Source: Sphaerisporangium krabiense (lineage in GTDB: Bacteria; Actinomycetota; Actinomycetes; Streptosporangiales; Streptosporangiaceae). From it: DNA of 64,000 nt. This document shows, piece after piece, positions 46,784 through 55,425 of the stretch. Within the stretch, counting starts at the first letter, position 1. Every line of letters starts with the position of its first letter. A model generated the notes under the pieces. That model was not told the origin of the DNA. It saw only the letters and a program-made list of their open reading frames with translations, and ran no database searches. A program made the translations under genes and the position numbers. Location of the stretch: positions 2,941,001 through 3,005,000 of the forward strand of contig NZ_JACHBR010000001.1 of NCBI RefSeq assembly GCF_014200435.1, given 5' to 3'.

Positions 46784-48133
46784 GTGCTTCGCGAGTTCAA
46801 GCTGCCCGACGTCGGCGAGGGCCTGACCGAGGCCGAGATCATCAAGTGGCACGTCTCGGCGGGCGACGCGGTGACGATCAACCAGACGATCGTCGAGATC
46901 GAGACCGCCAAGGCCGTCGTGGAGCTGCCCTGCCCGTTCGAGGGCGTGGTCGCGTCGCTGATGGCCGCCGAGGGCGAGACGGTGGACGTCGGCAAGCCGA
47001 TCATCGCCGTCGATACCGGCGAGGGCGCGGACACCACGCGCGAGACCGCGCTGGCCGACGACATGGTGCCCACGCCGCGGCCCGAGGCGGCCGAGGCCAA
47101 GCCCGAGCGCCAGCCCGTGCTGGTCGGGTACGGCGTCAAGACCGGCCCCACCACCCGCCGTCCCCGCAAGGCCGCGCCCGCGGCCGTCTCCGCCGTTCCG
47201 GCGTCCCCGCCTCCGGTCCAGGCCCCTCCGCCCCCGGTCCAGGCTCCGCCGTCCCCCGCGCCCGCCGCGGGCAGGGTGGCCGTCCTGGCCAAGCCGCCCG
47301 TGCGCAAGCTCGCCAAGGACCTCGGCGTGAACCTGGCGGAGATCACCGGGACCGGCCCGAACGGCTCCATCACCCGCGAGGACGTCCACGCGGCGACGCA
47401 GGCCGCTCCAGTGCCGGCCGCCGTGCCGGCGGCGGGCGTCCGCGAGGAGCGCGTCCCGGTGAAGGGGGTGCGCAAGGCCACCGCGGCGGCGATGGTCGCC
47501 TCCGCCTTCACCGCGCCGCACGTCACCGAGTTCCTGCAGGTGGACGTCACCGCCACCATGGACGCCGTGCGGCGGCTGCGCCAGATGCCCGACTTCGCCG
47601 AGGTCAAGGTGTCGCCGCTGCTGCTCGTCGCCAAGGCGCTCCTGACGGCGGTCAGGCGCTACCCGCTGGTCAATTCGAGCTGGGCCGGCGAGGAGATCGT
47701 GGTCAAGCACTACGTGAACCTCGGCATCGCCGCCGCCACCCAGCGCGGCCTGATCGTCCCGAACATCAAGGACGCCCACGCGTTGTCGCTTCCCGGCCTG
47801 GCCAAGGCGCTGGCGGCGCTGACCGAGGCCGCGCGCGCCGGGAAGGCGCAGCCCGCCGACCTGACCGGCGGCACGATCACCATCACCAACGTCGGCGTCT
47901 TCGGCATCGACGCGGGCACGCCCATCATCAACCCCGGTGAGGCGGCGATCCTGGCGTTCGGCCAGGTCCGCGACCTCCCCTGGGTGGTGGACGGCGAGAT
48001 CGTGCCCCGCAAGGTCACCACCCTCGCCCTGTCCTTCGACCACCGCATCGTCGACGGCGAGCTCGGCTCCTACGTCCTGCGCGACGTGGGCGCCATGCTC
48101 GAGGACCCCTTGCGCATGCTCGCCTGGGGCTGA
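46784..48133 (+). CDS. pdhC: Dihydrolipoamide acyltransferase (E2)
   Basis: 449 residues from GTG 46784 after TAGGAGAGGCC. One lipoyl domain with the lipoylated Lys43 in ETAKAVVELP; a Pro/Ala-rich linker; an E1/E3-binding domain (KPPVRKLAKDLGVNLAEITGTGPNGSITREDV); and the catalytic domain with LSFDHRIVDGELGSYVLRDVG (His and Asp). It transfers acyl groups to CoA. E3 (lipoamide dehydrogenase) is not encoded here. Confidence 0.95.
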   Translation: MLREFKLPDVGEGLTEAEIIKWHVSAGDAVTINQTIVEIETAKAVVELPCPFEGVVASLMAAEGETVDVGKPIIAVDTGEGADTTRETALADDMVPTPRPEAAEAKPERQPVLVGYGVKTGPTTRRPRKAAPAAVSAVPASPPPVQAPPPPVQAPPSPAPAAGRVAVLAKPPVRKLAKDLGVNLAEITGTGPNGSITREDVHAATQAAPVPAAVPAAGVREERVPVKGVRKATAAAMVASAFTAPHVTEFLQVDVTATMDAVRRLRQMPDFAEVKVSPLLLVAKALLTAVRRYPLVNSSWAGEEIVVKHYVNLGIAAATQRGLIVPNIKDAHALSLPGLAKALAALTEAARAGKAQPADLTGGTITITNVGVFGIDAGTPIINPGEAAILAFGQVRDLPWVVDGEIVPRKVTTLALSFDHRIVDGELGSYVLRDVGAMLEDPLRMLAWG

Positions 48134-48143
48134 CCCGTGCGCC

Positions 48144-48177
48144 GAGGGCCCGGAGGTCGTACCGCCTCCGGGCCCTC
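48144..48177 (+). terminator. Terminator of the E1-E2 operon
   Basis: GAGGGCCCGGAGG and CCTCCGGGCCCTC form a perfect 13-bp stem with an eight-base loop, ten bases past the E2 stop. Confidence 0.7.
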
Positions 48178-48228
48178 CGTGCTTCCCCGGGCCGTACGCT
48201 TGCGGCGCAGGCTAGCCAAGGAGGGATC

Positions 48229-48522
48229 ATGTTTCGGCACATCGTGCTGTTGAGCTGGGTCGAGGACGCCACCGAAGCGCAGAAGGCCGCCGTGGAGGCC
48301 GGGCTGAAGCAGCTTCCGGGGGCGATCCCCGAGCTGCGGAGGTACGAGATCGGGCCGGACGCCGGGATCAACCACGGCAACCACGACTTCGCGGTGGTGG
48401 CCGACTTCGACTCCGAGGAGGACTACCTCGTCTACCGCGACCATCCCACGCACCAGGCCGTGATCGCCGACGCCATCAAGCCGATCCTGGCCGGCCGCGC
48501 CGCGGTGCAGTACCGGCTCTGA
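48229..48522 (+). CDS. Dabb (stress-responsive A/B barrel) family protein
   Basis: 97 residues. MFRHIVLLSWVEDATEAQKAAVEAGLKQLPGAIPELRRYEIGPDAG plus NHDFAVVADFDSEEDYLVYRDHPTHQAVI match the dimeric Dabb ferredoxin-like fold. Family members include cyclases such as olivetolic acid cyclase and many stress proteins; no specific role here. Confidence 0.88.
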   Translation: MFRHIVLLSWVEDATEAQKAAVEAGLKQLPGAIPELRRYEIGPDAGINHGNHDFAVVADFDSEEDYLVYRDHPTHQAVIADAIKPILAGRAAVQYRL

Positions 48523-48532
48523 GCGCACGGCG

Positions 48533-48565
48533 AAGGCGGCGCTCCCCCGGGGGGAGGCGCCGCTT
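48533..48565. terminator. Hairpin between convergent genes
   Basis: GGCGGCGCTCCCCC and GGGGAGGCGCCGC pair with one bulge, followed by TTTCCC. It separates the Dabb gene from the small membrane protein gene. Confidence 0.6.
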
Positions 48566-48572
48566 TCCCGGC

Positions 48573-48797
48573 TCAGATCGCCGGCGGGTTCTGTTCGTGG
48601 TCCAGGAGGTCGTTCTCGGAGGTGCGCCCGCGCCGGGACATGAAGAAGAAGCTCAGCAGCAGCCCGAGGGCGCCCACCACCATGAAGATCACGCCGATGA
48701 CGTCGATGTGCACGCTCTGTCCGAGCACGTCCGGATCGATGGCGAACTTGAGGATCGCACCGATGGTCATGAGGAAGAGGCTGACCCCGATGCCCAT
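48573..48797 (-). CDS. Small two-helix membrane protein (DUF6458-like)
   Basis: 74 residues from ATG 48797, with GGAGG six bases upstream. Two membrane spans (MGIGVSLFLMTIGAILKFAI and VIGVIFMVVGALGLLLSFFF) flank a short polar loop (DPDVLGQSVHID), with a basic end of the second span (MSRRGRTSENDLLDHE). The pattern is that of DUF6458 proteins; function unknown. Confidence 0.8.
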   Translation of the reverse strand: MGIGVSLFLMTIGAILKFAIDPDVLGQSVHIDVIGVIFMVVGALGLLLSFFFMSRRGRTSENDLLDHEQNPPAI

Positions 48798-48879
48798 GAA
48801 GACCTCCGGAGTTCGATGTTGTCGGTAAAGAGCGCTTCGCGGCAGGGTCATACCCATCCACAGCCACTCGATCACCGAT

Positions 48880-49710
48880 TCATCCGGACAGGCGTAGATA
48901 TCGGCGTACCGCCAGGGGCAGGAAGACCACGATCAGCAGGATCGCCCACCCGGCCGACACCGCGACGCAGTGCCGCAGCGGCCACGGCGCGTCGAGCCCC
49001 GGCACGCCCGGGTTGCCGAACAGCACCCGGAAGGCCGCGGTCAGCGCGCTGATCGGGTTCCAGTCGGCGATCACCCGCAGCCAGCCGGGCATGCCCCCGG
49101 TCGGGACGAACGTGTTGCCGACCATGGTGAGGGGGAAGATGACGACCGACCCGATCTGGTCGGCCGACTCGGGCGTCCTGGCCAGCATGGCCACGTAGGC
49201 GCCGAGCCACGTCAGCGCGAACCTCAGCAGGAACATCAGCCCGAACGCCGCCAGGGCGCCGGCCGGGCCGTTCTCGGCGCGCCAGCCGATCAGGTACCCG
49301 GCGATCACCATGAGCGTCAGGCCGGGGAGGGTGAGGAGCAGGTCGCTGAACACCCGGCCGAGCAGCACCGCAGCCCGGGACATGGGCAGCGACCGGAACC
49401 GGTCGATCACGCCCTTGGACATCTCGGTCGCGACGACGACCATGGTGCCCACGGCGCCGAACGCCGTCGTCATCGCGAAGATGCCCGGCATCATGAACGC
49501 CCGGTAGTTTCCGCCGGGCAGCTCGACGGCGCTGCCGAAGATGTACCCGAAGATCGCGATGAACGCCATCGGCGCCGCGGTCATGCCGACCAGGTAGCCA
49601 GGTTTGTTCCGCAGGTGGGCCAGGTCGCGGCGCGTGATCGTCCAGGCGTCGGCGAGGGTCCACCGCAGCCGGCCGGCCCAGGTGGCGGGAGGAGGGGGAA
49701 CGGTGATCAT
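48880..49710 (-). CDS. ABC-2 type transporter permease
   Basis: 276 residues from ATG 49710. Six hydrophobic segments; RNKPGYLVGMTAAPMAFIAIFGYIFG near the start and PMSRAAVLLGRVFSDLLLTLPGLTLMV are the classic daunorubicin-resistance-type permease features. It follows the ATPase gene by 11 bp and forms an exporter with it. Confidence 0.9.
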   Translation of the reverse strand: MITVPPPPATWAGRLRWTLADAWTITRRDLAHLRNKPGYLVGMTAAPMAFIAIFGYIFGSAVELPGGNYRAFMMPGIFAMTTAFGAVGTMVVVATEMSKGVIDRFRSLPMSRAAVLLGRVFSDLLLTLPGLTLMVIAGYLIGWRAENGPAGALAAFGLMFLLRFALTWLGAYVAMLARTPESADQIGSVVIFPLTMVGNTFVPTGGMPGWLRVIADWNPISALTAAFRVLFGNPGVPGLDAPWPLRHCVAVSAGWAILLIVVFLPLAVRRYLRLSG

Positions 49711-49721
49711 CTTCGGCCTCG

Positions 49722-50681
49722 TCAGGAGGTGGCGGCGGAGTCGGATTCGCGGGTGAGGTGCAGGAACACCTCGTCCAGGGTGGGGCGGCGCAGCGCGATG
49801 TCGGCCACGGGGACGCCCTCGTCGTCGAGCGCGCGCAGCGCGGCGGTCAGCGCCGCCCCGCCCGGCCCGGTCACCGGGACCGACACGCGCAGGGCGGTGT
49901 CGTCGGTCCTGGACGCGCCGCCGGTGACGCGCTCCAGCGCCATGGCCGCGTCCCTCAGCCGCGCCGCGTCGCTCACCACCACGTCCACCCACTCGCCGCC
50001 GACGGACCGCTTCAGCTCTGCCGGCGTGCCCGAGGCGATCACCTTCCCGTGGTCCATCACGGCGACGTGGTCGGCCAGCCGGTCGGCCTCCTCCAGGTAC
50101 TGCGTGGTGAGCAGCACGGTGGTGCCCTCGGCCACCAGCTCGCCGATCAGCGACCACATCTCGCTCCTGCGCCGCGGGTCGAGCCCGGTGGTGGGCTCGT
50201 CCAGGAACAGCACCGGCGGGGCCGCGAACACGCCGGCGGCCAGGTCCAGGCGGCGGCGCATGCCGCCCGAGTAGGTCGAGACGAGCCGCTTGCCGGTGTC
50301 GGCCAGGGCGAAGCGCTCCAGCAGCCCGGCGGCGCGCTCGCGGGCCACCCGGGACGGCAGGTGGTACAGCCGCCCGACCATCTCCAGGTTCTCGCGCCCG
50401 CTCAGTTGCTCGTCGATCGCGGTGCTCTGCCCGGCGAGGCCGATCCTGGCCCGCACCTCCGCGGGCCTGCGCAGCGCGTCGAAGCCCGCGACCCGGACCG
50501 TGCCCGCGTCCGGGCGCAGCAGCGTGGTCAGGATCTTCACCGTCGTGGTCTTCCCCGACCCGTTGGGCCCGAGCAGGCCGAACACCGTGCCGGAGGGAAC
50601 CTCCAGATCGAGGCCGCGCAGCGCCTCGGTCTTCTTGAACCGTTTGCGTAACCCCGTGGCCGTCACGGCCGATGCGTCCAT
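49722..50681 (-). CDS. ABC transporter ATP-binding protein, DrrA type
   Basis: 319 residues from ATG 50681, with GGGGAGG four bases upstream. Walker A GPNGSGKTTT, signature STYSGGMRRRLDLA, Walker B PPVLFLDEPTTGLDPRRR and the DrrA-type C-terminal extension ending LRRPTLDEVFLHLTRE. It energises the ABC-2 permease. It is divergent from a TetR gene, with an extensive operator between. Confidence 0.93.
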   Translation of the reverse strand: MDASAVTATGLRKRFKKTEALRGLDLEVPSGTVFGLLGPNGSGKTTTVKILTTLLRPDAGTVRVAGFDALRRPAEVRARIGLAGQSTAIDEQLSGRENLEMVGRLYHLPSRVARERAAGLLERFALADTGKRLVSTYSGGMRRRLDLAAGVFAAPPVLFLDEPTTGLDPRRRSEMWSLIGELVAEGTTVLLTTQYLEEADRLADHVAVMDHGKVIASGTPAELKRSVGGEWVDVVVSDAARLRDAAMALERVTGGASRTDDTALRVSVPVTGPGGAALTAALRALDDEGVPVADIALRRPTLDEVFLHLTRESDSAATS

Positions 50682-50713
50682 CACGCCTCCCCGCGTATCT
50701 CGTACACCTGGAC

Positions 50714-50745
50714 GTACAACGTACACAAATCTGCGTACGTTGTAC
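50714..50745. promoter_or_regulatory. TetR operator between exporter and regulator
   Basis: GTACAACGTAC (50714-50724) and its exact complement GTACGTTGTAC (50735-50745) form an 11-bp inverted repeat with a 10-bp centre. It covers the divergent promoter region, and its right arm precedes the -10 TACGAT (50754-50759) of the TetR gene. It is very likely the binding site that controls both directions. Confidence 0.75.
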
Positions 50746-50753
50746 ACGGCACT

Positions 50754-50768
50754 TACGATGTACGCATG
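50754..50768 (+). promoter_or_regulatory. -10 box of leaderless TetR gene
   Basis: TACGAT lies six bases before ATG 50766 and no ribosome-binding site is present. The mRNA probably begins at the start codon. Confidence 0.5.
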
Positions 50769-51488
50769 GAAGACGCGGCCGAGTCCACGCCCGGCCTCTG
50801 GCAACGGCTGGCGGCCGGCGAACGCGACGCCCGCAGGCCGCGCCTGTCCCACCAGCGCATCGCCGAGTCGGCGTTCAGGATCGCCGAGGCGGAGGGGCTG
50901 GACAACGTCACCATGCGCCGCGTGGCCGCCGACCTCGGCTCCTCCACCATGGCCCTGTACCGCTACGTCCAGAACAAGGAAGAGCTGCACGAGCTGCTGC
51001 TGGACGAGGCGATCGGCCGCATGGGCCTTCCGGAGCGGCGCACGGGCGACTGGCGCGCCGACCTGCGCGCCCTGGCGTTCCACCAGCTCGGCGCGCTGCG
51101 CCGCCTGCCGTGGGTGCTCTCGCTGCGCACCCTGATCCCGAGCCTCGGCCCGAACTCGCTGCGGGTCCGGGAGTACGTCCTGTCACTGCTCGACGGGCTC
51201 GGCCTCACCATCGACGAGATGATGCAGATCGCCGCCCTCGTCCAGGCGCAGGTCGCCGGCGCGGTGGAGGCCGAACGGCTCCTGTCGCGGCACGCGTGGG
51301 GCGACGAGGACGCGCGCGCGCGGTGGCAGGCCACCCACGCCGCCTACGTCGGCGAGCTGCTCGCCACCGGCCGCTACCCCTACCTCGGCCGCGTCGTCGC
51401 CGAGGCCGAGCATCCCCCGATCGAGTCGAGCTTCGCCTTCGGCCTGGACATCCTCCTCGACGGCCTCGCCGCCCGTCTCGCGCGGTGA
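50766..51488 (+). CDS. TetR-family regulator (TetR_C type)
   Basis: 240 residues from ATG 50766. After a 25-residue tail, the HTH is HQRIAESAFRIAEAEGLDNVTMRRVAADLGSSTMALYRYVQNKEELHELLLDEAIG. The C-terminal part ends IESSFAFGLDILLDGLAARL, as in regulators of drug exporters. It is divergent from the DrrA/DrrB-like exporter that it probably represses. Confidence 0.9.
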   Translation: MEDAAESTPGLWQRLAAGERDARRPRLSHQRIAESAFRIAEAEGLDNVTMRRVAADLGSSTMALYRYVQNKEELHELLLDEAIGRMGLPERRTGDWRADLRALAFHQLGALRRLPWVLSLRTLIPSLGPNSLRVREYVLSLLDGLGLTIDEMMQIAALVQAQVAGAVEAERLLSRHAWGDEDARARWQATHAAYVGELLATGRYPYLGRVVAEAEHPPIESSFAFGLDILLDGLAARLAR

Positions 51489-51501
51489 CGCGCCCGGACA
51501 C

Positions 51502-51541
51502 GCCGGAGGGGAAGGCGGTCCGTCCCGCCTTCCCCTCCGGC
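51502..51541. terminator. Bidirectional terminator hairpin
   Basis: GCCGGAGGGGAAGGCGG and its perfect 17-base complement flank a six-base loop, between the convergent TetR and acyl-CoA dehydrogenase genes. Confidence 0.75.
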
Positions 51542-51555
51542 TCCGGGATCTCCGG

Positions 51556-53379
51556 TCAGAACGCGTCCTCGGGGAGCTCCATGAGGCTCTGGTCGGTGGC
51601 CGCCAGCGTGCGGCGCTCGGCGCCGAGGCGGGGGAGCACCGTGTGGGCGAAGAACGACGCCGCGGCCACCTTGCCCTGGTAGAACGCCTTGTCCTGGTCG
51701 GACGCGCCGAGCGCGGCGAGCGCCACCTCGGCCTGGCGGAGCAGGAGCCAGCCGATCACCAGGTCGCCGAGGGCCAGCAGGAACCGGGTCGTGTTGAGCC
51801 CGACCTTGTAGACCTCCGCGGGCGTCTCCAGCGACGCGATCGCCCATCCGGCCATGGTGTCGGCCATCGCCTTGACGTCGTCGGCGGCCCTGTCCAGCAG
51901 CTCGCGCTCCTCCTTGAGCCTGCCGTTGCCGGCCTCGGAGCCGGCGAACCGCTTGACGTCGGCGTGGAGCGCGCCGAGCGCGGCGCCCTGGTTGCGCAGC
52001 ACCTTGCGGAAGAACAGGTCCTGGCCCTGGATCGCCGTCGTGCCCTCGTACAGCGAGTCGATCTTGGCGTCCCTGATGTACTGCTCGATCGGGTAGTCCT
52101 GGAGGTAGCCGGAGCCGCCGAGCGTCTGCAGCGAGCGGGCGAGCATCTCGTACGACCGCTCGGACCCGACGCCCTTGACCAGCGGCAGCAGCAGGTCGTT
52201 CATCGCCTCGGCGTCGGCGTCCCTGGTGCCCTCGTGCGTCGCGATCTGCACGGCGTCCTGGAAGGTGGCCGTGTAGAGGACGAGCGCGCGCATGCCCTCG
52301 GCGTAGGCCTTCTGCAGCATCAGCTCGCGGCGGACGTCCGGGTGGTGGGTGATGGTCACCCGCGGGGCGGACTTGTCGGCCATCGTGGTCAGGTCGGCCC
52401 CCTGCACCCGCTCCTTGGCGTAGGCCAGGGCGTTGAGGTAGCCGGTGGACAGGGTGGCGATCGCCTTGGTGCCGACCATCATGCGGGCGTGCTCGATGAT
52501 CATGAACATCTGCTTGATGCCCTGGTGGACGCCGCCGACCAGGGTGCCGACGGCCGGGTGCTTCTCGCCGAAGGTCAGCTCGCAGGTCGTGGACGCCTTC
52601 AGGCCCATCTTGTGCTCGACGTTGGTCACGTAGACGCCGTTGCGCGGGCCCGGCTCGCCGGTCTCGACGTCCACGAGGTACTTGGGGACGAGGAACATCG
52701 ACAGGCCCTTGGTGCCCGCGCCGGCGCCCTCGGGGCGGGCGAGCACGAGGTGGAAGATGTTCTCGGTCAGGTCGTGCTCGGCGCTGGTGATGAAGCGCTT
52801 GACGCCCTCGATGTGCCAGGTGCCGTCCGGCTGCTCCACGGCGCGCGTCCGGCCGGCGCCGACGTCGGAGCCCGCGTCCGGCTCGGTCAGCACCATCGTG
52901 GCGCCCCACTGCCGCTCGATGGCCAGCGCGGCGAAGCGCCGCTGCTCCTCGGTGCCGATGACGTCCAGCACGTGGGCGAACGCCGGGCCGCTGGAGTACA
53001 TCCAGATGGCGGGGTTGGCGCCGAGGACCATCTCGGCCACCGCCCAGGCGACCGACCGGGGGAGCCCGGGACCGCCGAGCTCCTCGGGCAGGTCCAGGTT
53101 GGTCCACCCGGCGTCGCGGAAGGTCTCGAAGGACTTCCGGAAGCGGGGCGGCATGGTCACCGACCCGGTGGCGGGGTCGAACACCGGGGGAGTGCGGTCG
53201 CCCTCCTCGAAGGAGTCGGCCAGCACACCGGTGGCCAGCCGGTTCACCTCGTCGAGAACGCTGCGCACGGTGTCCTCGTCGATCTCGGCGAACCTCCCGG
53301 CGCCGAGGATCTCACGCCGGCCGAACACCTCGAAGAGGTTGAACTCCAGATCCCGGACATTGCTCTTGTAGTGGCCCAT
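51556..53379 (-). CDS. Acyl-CoA dehydrogenase (large, FadE type)
   Basis: 607 residues from ATG 53379. The N-terminal extension [21 protein letters not shown], the FAD-binding motif [15 protein letters not shown], the [18 protein letters not shown] strand and [40 protein letters not shown] are those of the long actinobacterial acyl-CoA dehydrogenases. The catalytic Glu lies in [10 protein letters not shown]. It introduces the trans-2 double bond in fatty acyl-CoA; chain length preference unknown. No beta-oxidation partner is adjacent. Confidence 0.92.
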   Translation of the reverse strand: MGHYKSNVRDLEFNLFEVFGRREILGAGRFAEIDEDTVRSVLDEVNRLATGVLADSFEEGDRTPPVFDPATGSVTMPPRFRKSFETFRDAGWTNLDLPEELGGPGLPRSVAWAVAEMVLGANPAIWMYSSGPAFAHVLDVIGTEEQRRFAALAIERQWGATMVLTEPDAGSDVGAGRTRAVEQPDGTWHIEGVKRFITSAEHDLTENIFHLVLARPEGAGAGTKGLSMFLVPKYLVDVETGEPGPRNGVYVTNVEHKMGLKASTTCELTFGEKHPAVGTLVGGVHQGIKQMFMIIEHARMMVGTKAIATLSTGYLNALAYAKERVQGADLTTMADKSAPRVTITHHPDVRRELMLQKAYAEGMRALVLYTATFQDAVQIATHEGTRDADAEAMNDLLLPLVKGVGSERSYEMLARSLQTLGGSGYLQDYPIEQYIRDAKIDSLYEGTTAIQGQDLFFRKVLRNQGAALGALHADVKRFAGSEAGNGRLKEERELLDRAADDVKAMADTMAGWAIASLETPAEVYKVGLNTTRFLLALGDLVIGWLLLRQAEVALAALGASDQDKAFYQGKVAAASFFAHTVLPRLGAERRTLAATDQSLMELPEDAF

Positions 53380-53628
53380 GGCTGCGTCACTCCTCGAACC
53401 GGCATGGCGGCGTCAGAAACGTACTCGTCAGTAACCTTACCTCCTATGCTACCCGCGAGTAACCCCTAAGAACCTGGATGAACCCGCTCTTCGTGACGTG
53501 TGCCGGGTCGCGACGGCGCCCTGGCGCGCGCGATGTTTGCTAGCTTGTCCGGGTGAGGTCCGGTCCCCGGGCCTCCCGGACGAGGAGCGCGACGTACCCG
53601 GCCCAGCGAAGACGACGCGCGGCATACC

Positions 53629-53895
53629 ATGGATCAGATCATTCAGATCGCCGGGGCCATCGCCGTCCTGGCCGCCTTCGTCCTCGCGCAGTTCCAGGTC
53701 CTGCGGCCCCGCTCCGTCACCTACCTCGCGCTGAACCTCGCCGGCTCCGCCGTGCTCGCCGTCATCGCCCTGACGGGCCGCGACTGGGGCTTCGTCCTGC
53801 TCGAAGGGGTGTGGGCCCTGGTGTCGGGCGCCGGGCTCATCCGCGCCCTGACCGGCGCGGACACGAGTGGCGGGGACGCAGGGAAACCGGTTTGA
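53629..53895 (+). CDS. Small membrane protein, CBU_0592 family
   Basis: 88 residues from ATG 53629. Three hydrophobic segments (QIAGAIAVLAAFVLAQFQVL, SVTYLALNLAGSAVLAVIAL, WGFVLLEGVWALVSGAGLI) with the family's LNLAGS and EGVWALVS motifs. Function unknown. A VOC gene starts 33 bp later. Confidence 0.8.
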   Translation: MDQIIQIAGAIAVLAAFVLAQFQVLRPRSVTYLALNLAGSAVLAVIALTGRDWGFVLLEGVWALVSGAGLIRALTGADTSGGDAGKPV

Positions 53896-53928
53896 CGCTT
53901 TCACCGGTGTTCCGCTTAGCTGACCCGC

Positions 53929-54315
53929 ATGATTGGCATACACACCGTGACGTTCGACTGCGCCGAGCCGTACGAACTCGCCGAGTGGTGGCACCAGGCC
54001 CTCGGCTGGTCCTTGGAGGACGACGCCGGCAAGGACGACGACGAGGTCATGCTCGAGGGCCCGCACGAGCCGCACCTGCTGTTCATCCGCGTCCCCGAGG
54101 ACAAGGCCGTCAAGAACCGCACGCACATCGACGTGCGGCCCGAGGGGGACGGCACCCGGGACCAGGAGGTCGAGCGGCTGCTCGCCCTCGGCGCCACCGT
54201 GCACGAGGACCACCGGTACTCCGACGGCACCGGCTGGGTCACCATGCTCGACCCTGAGGGCAACGAGTTCTGCGTGTGCCGGGGCGAGGCCGAGCGCGCG
54301 GCGATGGGGGACTGA
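53929..54315 (+). CDS. VOC-family (glyoxalase-like) protein
   Basis: 128 residues. MIGIHTVTFDCAEPYELAEWWHQALGW, LFIRVPEDKAVKNRTHIDV and TMLDPEGNEFCVCRG match the glyoxalase-like domain 18-type VOC fold, two beta-alpha-beta-beta-beta modules. His, His and Glu in THID and GNEF positions could bind metal. The substrate is unknown. Confidence 0.85.
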   Translation: MIGIHTVTFDCAEPYELAEWWHQALGWSLEDDAGKDDDEVMLEGPHEPHLLFIRVPEDKAVKNRTHIDVRPEGDGTRDQEVERLLALGATVHEDHRYSDGTGWVTMLDPEGNEFCVCRGEAERAAMGD

Positions 54316-54342
54316 CGGCCGAGGCGCGCGCGGGGCGCGGCG

Positions 54343-54360
54343 CGGGGGCCGGAGCCCCCG
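54343..54360. terminator. Short GC hairpin between convergent genes
   Basis: CGGGGGC and GCCCCCG pair around CGGA, between the VOC gene and the next membrane protein gene. Confidence 0.45.
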
Positions 54361-54369
54361 CCCGTCGGG

Positions 54370-54822
54370 TCAGCGGGCCGAGTTCGCCCTCCCCTTCATC
54401 GACATCGTGACGATGCCCGAGATCAGGTAGACCAGGGCGCCGCCCCACAGCGCGTCGAAGGCGGCGCCGAAGACGCCTTCCTGGTCGAAGATGAGCTGGA
54501 TCGGGTACATCAGGACGGCCGCGCCGATGCCCGGATACAGCGAGAACCTCCACGGGTGCCGCAGCGACCAGACCCGGGCCTGGCGGGTCACCCGGTCGCC
54601 GACGTTGGGCTTGCCGACGGCGCCGATGGACGCCACCAGCGCGAACAGGCTGATGCCCAGGCACAGGGCCCAGGTGAGGTCGGCGTCCCCCGGCAGGATG
54701 ACGCCCATCGTGAAGCTGATCGCCGCGCTCGCCACACCGGTGATCGCGGCGGCCTTCCAAGGCGCGCCGCGCAGGGCCGCGCCGGCGAGCGACATCTCGT
54801 CGCGCCGAGTCAGTTCGTTCAT
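54370..54822 (-). CDS. Predicted four-helix membrane protein
   Basis: 150 residues from ATG 54822. Four hydrophobic segments (AAITGVASAAISFTMGVIL, WALCLGISLFALVASIGAV, LYPGIGAAVLMYPIQLIF, LWGGALVYLISGIVTMSM). No recognised family and no charged residues inside the helices. It stands alone. Confidence 0.6.
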   Translation of the reverse strand: MNELTRRDEMSLAGAALRGAPWKAAAITGVASAAISFTMGVILPGDADLTWALCLGISLFALVASIGAVGKPNVGDRVTRQARVWSLRHPWRFSLYPGIGAAVLMYPIQLIFDQEGVFGAAFDALWGGALVYLISGIVTMSMKGRANSAR

Positions 54823-54970
54823 GCCCCCAAGACTGCCCTCCGTGGCCCCGCGAGCACATCGGGGAACAACCCTGATATACCCCTAGCGCCCGATCCCGCC
54901 CGCCGACGTCGCGTACGGCCCCGATGCGCCGCTCCGTGGCGGAGGATGCCGGGTCGGTACGCTTCCGAGC

Positions 54971-55420
54971 ATGTCCGTAACCTTTCGTCAGGCGCGCCCG
55001 GCGGACGTCCCCCTGATCGTCGCGATGCTCGCCGACGACCCCATCGCGGCGGCGCGCGAAGGCGACCCGTCCGACGAGGTCTACCTCACCGCCTTCGAGG
55101 CCGTCGACGCCGACCCCCGCCAGGAGCTGATCGTCGCCGAGCGGGACGGCGAGGTGGTCGGCACGATGCAGATCACCTACATTCCCGGGCTGTCCCGCAG
55201 GGGCGGCGAGCGGGCGCTGGTCGAGGCCGTGCGGGTCGCCGCGCCCGCGCGGGGCCGTGGCCTCGGCCGCGCGATGATGCGGTGGGCCATCGACAGGGCA
55301 CGGGAGCGCGGCTGCCGCATGGTGCAGCTCACCAGCGACAAGGACCGCGCCGAGGCCCACCGCTTCTACGGCTCGCTCGGCTTCGTCGACTCGCACGTGG
55401 GCTTCAAGCTCGCCCTCTGA
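54971..55420 (+). CDS. GNAT N-acetyltransferase
   Basis: 149 residues. VTFRQARPADVPLIVAMLADD start, QELIVAERDGEVVGTMQITY, acetyl-CoA loop VRVAAPARGRGLGRAMMRWAIDRARERGC and LTSDKDRAEAHRFYGSLGFVDSH. Complete GNAT fold; the acceptor is unknown. Confidence 0.9.
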   Translation: MSVTFRQARPADVPLIVAMLADDPIAAAREGDPSDEVYLTAFEAVDADPRQELIVAERDGEVVGTMQITYIPGLSRRGGERALVEAVRVAAPARGRGLGRAMMRWAIDRARERGCRMVQLTSDKDRAEAHRFYGSLGFVDSHVGFKLAL

Positions 55421-55425
55421 CGCCC

